Assembly (NCBI GenBank): GCA_013365365.1
Contig: JABVXU010000107.1
Span: 62,001 to 126,000 of the forward strand
Direction: 5' to 3'
Length of the DNA stretch: 64,000 nt
Origin: Cruorifilaria tuberocauda
Lineage: Eukaryota > Nematoda > Chromadorea > Rhabditida > Onchocercidae
The position numbers were made by a program, and so were the translations under genes. The notes below the pieces were generated by a model, which was not told where the DNA came from, ran no database searches, and saw only the letters and a list, made by a program, of their open reading frames with translations. Shown piece by piece: positions 1-11,871 of this stretch (position 1 is its first letter; every line of letters starts with the position of its first letter).

Positions 1-63
1 CACTATTTTTTAGCTAATTAAGGCATATATATGAGAAGTATTTATAGCAAAACTGCAAATAAC

Positions 64-676
64 CTGTATGAAGACAATTTTATCCATTTTAGAAGTGCCT
101 GCGCCGGGTCGATTGCACGAAAACTTGAAGTCAAAAACAGCATAACGACAATCTTTAAAACCATTAGTTCGTTCCCTTAAATCTTGCACGAATGCTTCGT
201 ATGCGGTTTTCGAATTTTCGTCATGATCATCATCTGTTACACCCAGCTACAAATACGGCAGCTTATCAAAATTTGGGTTTAATAATTGAAGAAATCTTCT
301 TATGTATTCCTAAATCATTAGCTTATTAAATTACATACTACACTTGAATTGAGAAGCATTAAAGTGCAAGTTCAGTCTCAAACTACTGCAAAAGACTTTA
401 ATTCATAAAAAACTAAAAATAATATTAATTAAATATTTTGATTTTTCTTTCCAGATTTCAACTACTTTCAAAATCATCACATAGCCTAGATCCAAAATTA
501 TCTAAATTTCAAAAAAATACAGCAAAACTGACTTCATCAGGTGAAACGGCTGCTTCCACCACAACCTCTTTATCCTCGATTTTGTAAATGATATAGCGTA
601 ATTTGTGATGCTTTCCCTCCGAGAGTTGTTGAAACACAGTTTGACATTCCGAATTAACCAGGACACCTGAGGACAT
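64..676 (-). CDS. unc-60: ADF/cofilin, partial (3' end off left edge)
   Basis: Actin depolymerising factor: binds and severs F-actin and binds G-actin in the cytoplasm. Two exons are visible, 533-676 (48 codons) and 64-248 (61 codons plus 2 bases); the rest lies beyond base 1. The start MSSGVLV at 676 and later blocks such as CRYAVFDFKF and GTSKMDKIVF are diagnostic of the ADF-homology domain and closest, from memory of the family, to the nematode UNC-60A isoform. A TTATTTCAG acceptor about 17 bases 5' of the ATG (minus strand) could receive a spliced leader. In C. elegans the locus makes two isoforms sharing only the first exon; here exon 1 already carries isoform-specific coding sequence, so that arrangement is not visible. 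The family call is firm; the isoform assignment is inference. Confidence 0.9.
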
Positions 677-1945
677 CTTTCACCTCTGCACACCTGAAAT
701 AATACTGAAATGCTAAAATACCTTCACAACCTTAACAACTTCGAATGCGCAATAAACAAGCAATAAATCACGAAGTCATGCCATCTTTAAAACTCGAATT
801 AACGTTAAGATTGCGGCCCGTCAATATGCAAAAAGTATTCCTTTCATGGTAAGCTTTCAGTGGTTAACTAAATGTTGGAAGAAATTCATTAGATGGATGG
901 GAATCGATTGTAATCGATTATTATCTATCATTAGATTGATCTGATCAATAAGATATTAATATATGGATCGGTTTTATCTATCGAAAAGTAGCGATAAATC
1001 ATAAGATTTTTGATATGATATTGTATTTTGTTATAATTTTTTATCATGAAGTCGATTTTCATGGAAAGGTCAAACTTATTGTGAAATTCGAGTTAAATCA
1101 TATTTGTAAATAGCCGTGAGATATTCTAGAAATTAAAAGAAAATTATTTGGAAAAGAATTTTTGCAAAAAAGTTTATATGACTGGGAAGATTTTAATTAA
1201 ACAATTTAAAGAACTTTCTTTAGTAAACATGAGATAAATATAAATTATACCAAGCAGCTTCTAACTTCTAACTATAACCATCCAATTATTATTATTGTAA
1301 GATTGGAATATGTTTAGAGCTAAAGAACCTAAGATCTTATTGATTTTTATTTCTTCTGACTAATAGAGCGTTTCAATGATAGTACTAGATGATTAGATCC
1401 GGGATGCATCCGATTCATTGTGTCAATTCAAATTGTACATTAAATTATACAACATGTTCGGTAATTTTTAATCTTTGAGAAATCCCACTCAAATCACATC
1501 TCAATTACCGAGAGAATTTCTCTAATTGTCTTTAGCTGTCTGTACTCAAAACTTGCGTAAGATACTTGTTCTTCTATGAAAATTTTCCTCTTAAGCATAA
1601 AATAGACTGGGAACCAACAGATTACTCTAATATCGAGAAACATCATTTTTATAGCATCGAACGTAAAATGAAACTTAGAAATAAAATAATTCACTTAAAA
1701 ATCAGAAACTGAAAGTAGAGTATTTAAAAATGTAATGAATTTCGCAAAATTTTTTTGTCGTGTCGTGCATATAGCAATACTGCGATTCGTTTTTAATCGA
1801 CTGTAGAGATATGGTAACTCGTTTCAGTTTCCGAATTTAAAGTTTTTTAGAGATATTGTCACTAACTTGGTAATTTTGTAAACTGTCGATTAAAGATCAT
1901 CTGCCTTCGCATAAAGTGTTCGCATAAAATTTGGAATTTCACTAA
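677..1945. other. Divergent intergenic region between ADF/cofilin and UVSSA
   Basis: About 1.27 kb of AT-rich DNA between two genes transcribed away from each other, so it should hold both promoters. A cluster of ATCGAT-type palindromes (GATCGATTGTAATCGATTA-like) lies near 900-990. I see no convincing coding exon; the short open frame at 1494-1694 lacks any recognisable motif. Confidence 0.5.
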
Positions 1946-4900
1946 ATGCAAGACGGACAATCACCTCAACTAATAGCTTGCAGAAGGATCCTATCTAATT
2001 TAGTTAAACAGGTGAAATTAATTTTGGAATATTGTACTGAGAGATAGTTAATTTTTGGATGGATATCAATACAAACGGTTAGAATTATTGCCATCATTAG
2101 TTTGAAAAGTTCTAAACAACACATAAATTGACCAATCTAATTCCATTCTCTTTGCATTTCTTTTCATCTTTTCAAATACGTAGTATAACTTAACAACTAA
2201 TGAAATACAATATATGAAGTATAACCTAACAACTAATGAAATACAATATATGAAGTATAACTTTTATTCTACATATAATCTTGAGTTGCCCTATTTAATG
2301 TCTTTTTAATATCTCACGATGAAGCTTGGATTTACTGTTTTCAGTTCGATTTCAATAGGCGAGTGTTAAATGAAGGTAAACTCAGAGAATTGAAACAGAT
2401 TCTAAAAAGAAATCCAGACATTATTGAGCCCATATTTATCGATTTTCTGAAGTATTTTCGGCAGAATGATTGTGAGTATCGTTTGGCTGTTTTACTATTA
2501 TGTGCGGAACTTTTTCAACGTTCTCATATTTTCCGTATCCAACTAACTAATCACATGCAGGTTTGTGTTAAAGCAGTTGAAATCATGAAGAGCAGTATCG
2601 AAATTACTACGAATATTTCATTTTCATTTTCATATTGGAAATTAAAGTGACATTTAAACATTTTTTTTCAAATTATACGAGATTTTTTTCAGAAGAAGAA
2701 TTTTGTTTATTTGTAAACATCCTTTTCTTGTGATAGCCTCATTTTAAGTAAATTTCATAATTCGCATCATTTTTTCAGGAAGTCTTATTACATACAGCGG
2801 AAACGGATCTTCTCCATTATCCTCTTCCACCTCCCAAGGAAGCTGCCAAAATCCTTAAATTAGAAACTTTAAAACTTGTCAAACTTTGGCATGAAAAATA
2901 TGCGGAAGCTTATCCAAAATTGGATTTTGCTGTCAAATTCCTGCGTTCTTCAAAATCTTTAGATTTTGAACACGCTAGTGCTGAGCTTCAGGTTATCTTT
3001 TTGCTTAAGAAATTAAGATTTTTATCTTGTTAATATATGCAATAATGATATCTCAGTATGTTAATCAGGATATTAAGTATACTTAACACTGCATCACAAA
3101 ATAAACCTAATTTTCTTACTACCAAAAAATGGAATTTGTATTAATTGCCCAATTATCTATTTACTTCTTTCATTCAAATTTGTCAAAATAACTGTTCTAA
3201 TTTAAAATTTTTCCGGCTTCTTACAAATTTAAATTGTCTATGGTAGATGATTTTCAGGTTGAAAGGCAACGAGCTGAAGAGGAAAATCGAAAAAAAGATG
3301 AAAAGAATAAAAGAGTGGTCGAAAAAGTTGAAAAAGAATTTAAAGAACAACGAGAGGAAATTTCACGTTGCGTCAACGAAGCACGGCATGCGCTCGAACT
3401 CTTGGTTCCACGATTTGATATTGATGAAAGTACAGACAATGAGAATCATTTGGAATGTGAGAAAAAGGTTTCTTTTTTTTTTTATAGTAACTTTTTATAA
3501 TTTAATTGGCGAAGTCGTTGCATGTTATTTCCTTTATTTTTTAGACTGTACTAAAACTTTGTTCACTTCGTTTGGCTTCTAAGCTAAACTATTTACCTTG
3601 TAATGCAGTTTTATTTGCAAAAAATCAGAAAATTTTAGATAACTCATGGATATAGTAGGCACGAATCAGTGGCCGTAACTGTTCCAGTGAACGCACCAAC
3701 TGTGGTTGTTAACGCCGAAAATCAAATAATCGTAAATGCCTTGATGGACTGTATGAGAATGTTGCAATTTTATAGAAAAATTGTTTGCAGTTGGCTTTTC
3801 AAGCTTGGCAAATGTGGTGGAAGCAGTGGGCAGAAACTATGCAAGGAAATCGTTGATTTAAAAGAGAGCATTATGGTTGAGTTAGAAAAGTCGGCATTTC
3901 TTTTGTTCTTAAATTAATACTAATAAAATTGCTTTTCTGTGAATTTTTTATTCGAATTGAGAATTTGATGGCATTTTTATTTGCAAATTTATTGAAGAAT
4001 TTTATTGAGATCGAATCTTGGATTTAGCAGAATTTCAGATGCAAGGAGCTACATTTGCAAAACAAGCAAAAATCAGAAGAGGAAGATTCAGAGACGGATG
4101 ATTTTGAAGATGTGCCAGAAAAGGAAGGTAATTTAGTCATTTTCATTTTAAAAGATAAAGTTCTGAAAATTTTATGGCTTTCATTAATAGTTGAATAGTT
4201 TCCAGGTTTGGAATTGGATTACAAACCACCAGAAGAGTTGCCAGAATATATTTTAAAAAAAACAATGGAAAATATGGAAAGTTATTCAGTTGGCCCCAGC
4301 AAAATTCTTGGAGCCCAAAAATTATTAAATCCAACTCCAGGTATAATTGCGGTAACTTGCACAGTTTCGTGAAAAAATTTATGAGTTTCGAATTTTTAGA
4401 CCAGAAAAAGAATAAAATCCAGAACGAGGTACCAGTCTTGTCATATGGACTCGATCTCAAGTACTGGGGTGAAAATGACATTAAACCTGCTGAAGTACCA
4501 CGAAATAACGCCGATTGTCATCGATTCTGGCGACCTTCGGATGAAGGGTTAGTACAGCATGACTGTCTGCGCTCATATTCGTCAATTCTTATCTTATATG
4601 ATTCTATTGTAAGATTTGTTGCAGCTGTTCAACAAATTTGGATATCGTAGAAGCATATCATACCCGAGTTATGACATTTGTTGGTCAGCAACTAAAGGGT
4701 AGTCGACAGTGCCGTGCTCCGCTTAATGATGGAACGCTATGTCCTCGCATGGATTTGAAATGTTGTCCACTGCATGGAAAAATTATTGATCGTGATGAAA
4801 TGGGATATCCAGTGAAAGAAATCATTCAGTATGTGATAGAGAAGTGAAATTTAAAGTTGGAAATTAAGTAAAAAAATTTCAGTTAAAAGGAGTTACATAT

Positions 4901-5760
4901 TTTGAAAATAATAGGATTAGTTTTATTCGTTGATTAGAATTTAGCGTATTTCCAAACTTTGTCCAATTTTTAGGAAATCTTGCAACGCAAAATATGATGC
5001 AGAGGAGGAAGACGAATATATCAGAGATGTCGAAGCTGAAACGGGGGCTAATTTGAGAGGAAAGACAAAACGAGGGAAAAGAAAACGACAAAAAGATACT
5101 AATGGAAACGCACCAAGTGCCGTAAGAAATAGACTTAGTGTAAGGAATTGCTGATTTTACAATTTTCTGTAATAATTGGCTTTTTTGGAACATTGTACGG
5201 GTGTCAGTCAAATAATTAGTAATTATTTACGAATCCCTGTTATAATTCAAGATTGATATGGTTGAGCTTTATTCGGGAATAAAGTGACATTTTTTGCATA
5301 AGTAACTGAAAAAAAAATGTTGTAATCTTTTGACTAACTTAATTTAAGCGCAGATTAAGCCACAAATCTGATAACTGGCCAGATATTTCTGTAGTTGTCT
5401 TTTAGTAAGGCGATTAACTATAAAGATATGCCATTACGTCATTAGAAACAATTAAGCTATTATGGAATTAATAAATTAAGAAGTAATTTTTTTTGGCTCA
5501 CAAAAACTTGAAATCTATAGCTAAAATGCTTGTTTTAAATCTTATATCCTTGTCTCCAATTGTTCTAGGATAAATCAATGAAGCTATAATACTTCATCCT
5601 GACATTACTTGCTCTGCGGTCTTTATGTTTTCTTTTTTAGGCTAAACTGTTTAACCGGAATACAATAAAACGTGTTTGTGAAACATTAGAATCTATTCGA
5701 AAAGCAAAGGCAGCAAAGAATTTCGAACATCAATTCAATTATGCATTGACGAAAAGGTGA
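1946..5760 (+). CDS. UVSSA: UV-stimulated scaffold protein A (UVSSA)
   Basis: UVSSA partners stalled RNA polymerase II, CSB and USP7 and recruits TFIIH in transcription-coupled nucleotide excision repair. Eleven exons join in phase: 1946-2011, 2345-2560, 2779-2991, 3258-3467, 3639-3889, 4039-4127, 4206-4340, 4400-4547, 4625-4828, 4974-5121, 5641-5760, giving 599 residues against about 700 in human. Seen in order: N-terminal VHS-like helical domain with the PLPPPKEAA segment, a charged coiled coil, the acidic EDVPEKEG motif, VLSYGLDLKYWG, the DUF2043 Cys/His cluster (CRAPLNDGTLC...CCPLHGKI) and the family's extreme C-terminal motif FEHQFNYAL. The start is the first ATG before a short exon whose reading runs straight into the conserved part. 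The exon 5 donor (GTCGGC) is weak but is required by phase and by homology. Confidence 0.95.
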
Positions 5761-6778
5761 TCAATACTAAAAGATTTGCGACTCACTCATGCTTTCAAGA
5801 ATTTGCAGGAATTTCCCTTAATTTATTGCATTTTTTTTGTATTTTGTTAGTGGTGATAGGCGCTTTGTATATTGGGTGGTGGCTAATAAAACAACTTATA
5901 TTTCTGTATTTCATTTTTCATGTACTTGATAATGTTTATATGATGAGATTGAGATTATAAAGAGCATTTGCAATAAGGATATCCGATGCAGTAATTCTAG
6001 TATTTAGAAAAAAAAAGATCCACTTAGAGCGAGATGGATCGTAGGTTTTGCTGCCTTTCGGATTTTTAGATGGTATGGTGTTTTTTCCGGGATACTTCCG
6101 ATAATTATTAATTATTGGACTAAAGTCTCACCAAATATAGCCCGCTCTTGTTGCTACAATAGTCCTTTACTATACAAGAGTTATGTTTCTGGCATGGCAA
6201 TAGAGTGACGATGCGTGTTTATTGTGAAATTTGAATTATAAATTAAATAATGTTCCATGAAGTTATTTTGTTATTCTTTTTCCTGATGACATTGTTCAGT
6301 GATATTGACATTGATTATTGTGATATTTTTATTGATTTTATGCATAATCTTCATACTTTGTTATTCTCAATATTTTTATTATTTTTTGTACAATAAAAAT
6401 TCCAAATCTCATTTTCTTTAGAAAGTCCAGACATTCATGTGCTGTCAGAGATCTATCTTTCTTTTCATTAATTATTGGAATTTCTATTTTTTAAGGACAG
6501 TAAGGCCTAGTTCCATGTAGATTACAATTCCTGACTGTACTGTAATGGTACCGCGCTCTAAATGACATGTTCAAACGTGATTTCAGTTTATATTATGTAA
6601 GTATTCCTGATCAATAATGAATTTGAGTAGTCGAATTTAAAATTTCTTGGTTTGGTGTACATGCTACTATTGTTATATTTTGTTAGACTTCAAATAATAC
6701 CTTATAGATAAAATTTATCGTTTCATTAAAACTGTTGCCCGCTTCCGGTTTATAAAACCCTTTTCAAGTGCAGCAAGC
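5761..6778. other. Intergenic region, UVSSA to PHPT1 copy A
   Basis: AT-rich spacer holding the 3' UTR of UVSSA and the promoter/5' region of the first PHPT1 gene. An AATAAA occurs near 6392. No exon, RNA gene or ordered repeat recognised. Confidence 0.4.
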
Positions 6779-7792
6779 ATGCCACTGGTCGACGTACCTG
6801 GTGTTAATATCGATCCAGACGGTGTCTTCAAGTATATATTAATAAAGGTAAGTTTGTAATATAATACAGAAGCTTGAAATACATGATTTGTTTCTTATTT
6901 GTAATAAATTTCTAGCTCGAATCTAAGATAACTGAAATTTAAAGTTGATGTGTTGATTAAAAAAATGGAAAGAAAAAAGATTGGTTTAATAATTTCGTAA
7001 ATTCCCTTGTGACAGTCAGAATGCTAAGATAATGACATTAATAAGAACTGTTTATATCGTTACAGGTGACAGAAAAGGTTTCGAAGAAGGAGAAACTAAT
7101 CGTACGTGGATATGCTCGTTGCGCTTATCACGGCGATGTGCTGGATGAAACAGAGAAGGAACTGGGGTCAGATTATGAACTATCATGTTTGGGTGGTGGT
7201 AGAATAAAGCATGAATCAAAAAATCACACCATATTGGTCTATGGCTACTCACAGGTAATTAAATTTTATAGTAATTAGCATTATCTAAAAAATCATGTTG
7301 ATAATGATTGTGCAGTAGGTGCAATATTTTGCTGTAATCGTTCTCGTTGATTAAATTCTGGAATATCATTCGTCCCAAAGACAGTAAAAAATCGAGTTAT
7401 CGTTTTAGGAAAAAATGAAATTGGACTGAAACAGTTTTGTTATTTTTATTATTTTACTGGAATATAAGTACTTTCGTAAAGTTAGGTCATTTATCCAGAA
7501 ACTATAAGGTTTGAGGGATAAGTTATTTTCTATTGGTACATTAGGGTATGTCTTCGGTGTACTGACTTTATTCAAATTAATTTATAGAAAAGTTGTTCGA
7601 CAGGGAGATAAGCTGAAAAAGCAGAATTCAAAAAATTCTATCATTTATTTCACTTAAATCCTCAGTATTATTTCGCATTTATATTTTCATGTTATTTAGG
7701 GTTATGGTCCAGCAGATCATCAGAAAAGTGTCGATATCTTGAAAGAGAAATATCCAAATTACAAAATCACCTTCTCTAACGAAGGGTATTAA
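6779..7792 (+). CDS. PHPT1: 14-kDa protein histidine phosphatase (PHPT1/Janus), copy A
   Basis: Removes phosphate from phosphohistidine in proteins; small cytosolic enzyme of the Janus/Ocnus family. Three exons, 6779-6847, 7066-7254, 7700-7792, give 116 residues (human about 125). Family landmarks: the opening IDPDGVFKYILI, IVRGY, the catalytic histidine in AYHGD (His45, equivalent to human His53), CLGGGRI, VYGYS, YGPADH and the C-terminal EGY. Nothing essential is missing, so an active enzyme is expected. It is followed on the same strand by a second copy with identical exon sizes. Confidence 0.95.
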
Positions 7793-8827
7793 TAGACTGA
7801 ATTGGAGATTGAATCTGGTGGAAGTTCAATTTGGTGACTCGGTATTGGTAGGGTTGCGGTACAAGAGCAGCAGAATAATAATTTCTTCTTGTGAATGAAA
7901 AATACAACGACGAAATAGAATGGCGATTTTGGTTGATAACTGTGGAAACTTTAATCTTCCCTGCTGTAATGGTCCTTTTAGATAAAAATTTGTAAGGAGA
8001 AGATTTACAGAGATGAGGAAATTTACATTGGAGGAAAGTAGATAAAATTGAAGACAAAAATTTTCATTAGAAGAAATGGTTTTAATCGTGAAAGTTGTAA
8101 AACATTTGATTAAATGGTTAGATTAAATTATTTAGACATGAAACAGTTTTTTATGGGATGAGAATATCTGCTAGCGACGGCGCCGTGAGAATGTTTTATA
8201 TTTTACAAGCAATGATTCATAGAAAAATAAAGACTCAGAGATAGTTGGAAATTAGTTTGGAGAAGTTTGTTAACTTTAATCCGTTTTGATTATGCTTCAA
8301 TGTTTGTTGTTATAGTTTTGCAGCCCTGCTTCAGATGATTATTTCTCTCATTTGTATTGTTTTCACGCTTGATTCGAATTGAAACCCAAATTGTAATTTC
8401 AACCTTAATGTACATTTTAGCGAATTAATAATTCATTTTGAGGGCAACTCCGCTCAATGATTCTTTATTTTTTTTAATCATGAATTTGCTGCGTAGTTAT
8501 TTTTTGTGGTTTTAAGTTCTGAAATTGCGAATGTAAGTTCTACGAACTTATGTAATAAAAATGAAATATTCAGAAGTAGATTCGCTCTGTTCTTTTTTTT
8601 CGAATTTTTGATAAGCTGATTTATTCAGTCTCATCGAGTTGCTTGTTAATTTTTTTCACAGATTTGCTATTTTCCTATTTTCCATTTTTCTTGTCCGAGC
8701 AGAATAAGTACGAAAATCATGTCGGACAAATTCATGTTTTCATGTAATTTATAAGAATTTCAGAAAGATTTTAATGAATTGAGCATTTAGTTGGATATTG
8801 ACTGCTGCTGCAAACACTTTGTACGCG
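7793..8827. other. Spacer between the two PHPT1 copies
   Basis: About 1 kb with the 3' UTR of copy A and the upstream region of copy B. AATAAA-type signals occur near 8226. No further exon recognised. The spacing is long for a classical nematode operon, so each copy probably has its own promoter. Confidence 0.4.
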
Positions 8828-9681
8828 ATGTCATTGGAAAATATTCCGGATGTGATTATAGATCCGGAAGGTATATTTAAATACATAATGATAAAGGTAA
8901 TTATGGAATGATCCTAGTATATATTTTGACCTGACTTAGTTTAATTGTGTATCCATTCATGGATTTCACAATATCTATTCTAAGGTATCACGATATTTCC
9001 TCATCTAGCTAACTTGTTATTGCCGCTAGATTCTTTTCAGTACTCAATCTGGTTGAATTCATTTTTTGACCCATATTTCCAGGTTACTTCAAAATCTACG
9101 GGTAGCGAGAAATTCATTATTCGAGGCTATAGACATTGTACATGGCATAAAAATATTTTCAAACAAACTGAAAAGGAAATTGACTCTTCCTTCTCACTGG
9201 AATGTGTTGGTGGTGGACGCATAAATCATGAACCTCAAAAAAAAAGTCTTTTTGTTTACGGCTATTCACAGGTTGGTTTACATTAGCATATATAAAGTAA
9301 TTGTCAAGCAGCATAATAGATATTCAACCAAATGAAGCTTAATTGTTGAACAAGATAAAAAAATTCGAGTTTGCTACTATAGATTTTATTCGGGGCGCTA
9401 ATGTACTCTGGAGAAGATTCGCATTTTATGATTCCGAGTTCTGGCATTTGTGATCCATCAAAATTACGAATAAGTAGTACTAAGAGATTATTTTATAATA
9501 AAGTGCTAATTTTGTTGAAATAGAATCATAATATTTTGTAAAGTTATGAGAGATATCAATTAGTAAAACCTAACGATAACTTTTATAGAGATATGGTCCA
9601 GCAAAACATGAGCGGACGGTTAATTTATTGCAAAAGAAATATCCAGAATATAAAATTACGTATTCATACGAAGGATACTGA
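8828..9681 (+). CDS. PHPT1: 14-kDa protein histidine phosphatase (PHPT1/Janus), copy B
   Basis: Tandem paralog of copy A. Exons 8828-8896, 9083-9271 and 9589-9681 have exactly the same lengths (69, 189, 93 bases), and the 116-residue products align without a gap at about 54% identity by my count. The catalytic histidine is kept at the same position (TWHKN, His45), as are CVGGGRI, VYGYS, YGPAKH and EGY. Residues around the active site (AYHGD versus TWHKN) and the basic patch differ, which could change substrate preference. Copies A and B must descend from a local duplication that is old enough for wide divergence. Confidence 0.95.
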
Positions 9682-10911
9682 TTTTGTTTGCTGACGTTGA
9701 TTTGATCTCATATTTCCTCATATATCATTTCTGTTTTTAGAAGGGCAGGCATTTACACTGTGGAAAAAAAGAATTTCTTCTCGATTAAAAGCTCTTTGAA
9801 TTTCAGCATTTGTATTGATATAAAATTAAATTTTGACGAATAAAAATCTTCTTAGATCAATCGATTAATCTAAGATACAATCGAACTTTTTTCTTCAGAA
9901 TATTATTTATGGGATTGATTGAAGAAGTTTAAGAAACAATTATGTAGTATTTGTAGTCGAATAATATTTTTGGTTTCATTCACTGCTATTCATTAAATAG
10001 TTTGATTGGATGAAAATTCGCAATTCCTATGTATATTGACGTTTTCATTATTTACCAAAACAATCGATTGATCCGATGTTGAATAAATTGCCCAAAATTT
10101 CATTTTAATACAATAGTCTACATGCTCTCACTTGTTTTGTTAATTTTAACCTTTTCTTACCTGTTTGATAAAGACTGATGTATTTCAGATATTGACCTTA
10201 GTTAACAGTTTTTCAAACATTAAGGTAAAAAAGCATGATTTTTGAATTATAGTATACTTTTATCATTTAGTCTTTTCATTTTAGCTTAATAAGAGCTTTC
10301 AAATGAAATATATTTTTGTTGTAATTGAGATTGCATGCTTTCTTGATGTACTTATTTGGTTGTATTTTTTTAATACTCCCTGAAAATATTGAATTTGAGA
10401 GACATTTTATGTCTTGTTTCAAACAATCATGAGATTTTTTTTCTTTTGAAATAAAATTAATTGGAATCACAAGTTGTTTCCGGAATTCTCTCTTCTATTA
10501 ACAATGAAATTAGCAAACATAAATTAATTCAAATGGAGGAATGGAATCACTATTTTTCCTTAATTTGTAAACTCCCCATTCAGCTTCTGATGATTAAATG
10601 ATTTATTGAATGCTGAAGCTGCAATCCTAAATAAACAGCATTATTCAAAAGCTAAAAACTTACTTATCACTAATCAAAGATTTTTGTTTGAAAATGTCAC
10701 AATTTTCTGATTGTAAAGTGCTTTTCAAGATAAATCCTGTGAACAATGGAATTGTATAAATTTCTTTGGAATAACATTGTAAACTTCATTTCTAAAATTA
10801 TTTAATTTAAGAATGACAATTAACATTAGTAATTAGTAGTATAGTCCGTTCAATAACTTATAAATTTAAATTTTCATATAGGTAAATTGATGATCAATTA
10901 CCATATTATCA
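9682..10911. other. Convergent spacer, PHPT1 copy B and DUF148 gene
   Basis: AT-rich spacer holding the 3' ends of two converging genes. The open frame at 10276-10470 (minus) has no recognisable domain. AATAAA occurs near 9840. No RNA gene or ordered repeat recognised. Confidence 0.4.
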
Positions 10912-11807
10912 TCAATTCGAGAATACCAATTTTTTCATTTGCAATGTTAACGATTGAATAATTGCTTTCATTTTTTGAAATCGTTGTTCTGCTGATAATC
11001 CATGCTGCGTATGAACAGCTTGCAACTTATGCTGCACATCAATTGGTAATTTTTGAAATGGTGATAGTAATGATAAATTTTGACGGATTGAATCCGGTAA
11101 ATTGTTTATTATTTCTTCAATTCTTTCCATTTTTTGCTAAAATAACTATTGGGTTATTTAAATTAACTGAAATTACTTTAAAATTACTTTGCTAAAACGA
11201 AGTAAGTAATAGGATAGTATGTTCAATAATTTATAAATTTAAATTTTCATATAGGTAAATTGGTGAGAGATTATTATATTATTAATACGATAATATTTGC
11301 TAAAGCAAGAAATTAACTTTATTATTTACTTAAGAAATAAGACAAAAAGAAAACTTACTGTATTATTAAGGTTAGCATCCTGATGAATTGTAACAATTTG
11401 ATTCCAGGTATCTTTTGAAAGCAGATTTTTCAATTCTAGTGAAGGTTCCTTGATGAAATTTTAGCCAAGTGTTAATTATTTAACAATTACATAATAACAT
11501 AATGCAAAGTTATTTATAGTAATTAGCTGTTTATATTATTTATTTACTGTTTATATTATTTATTACTTTTACTGTTTATATTATTTATTATTTGCATTAT
11601 TTACCTGCTACTTTACTTATACTTGAAAAAAGGTTGATTTTTTTTTGTCCTTCAAATCTAGTGGAAAAAAATAAGATAAAACATTTCCGTTTACTGTTTA
11701 TAAACCATATATCCCGGGAATTCTTCCATTTCTGCGAAATTCTATTGATAGTATTCATTATCATTTATCATTACTACAGGATATTATTATTGCAATTATC
11801 ATATTAT

Positions 11808-11871
<64 letters not shown>

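Noticed and set aside
5757..5960. 67-residue frame after UVSSA with a hydrophobic stretch
   Set aside because: Begins at the UVSSA stop and lies in its 3' UTR; no splice or start context supports a separate gene.
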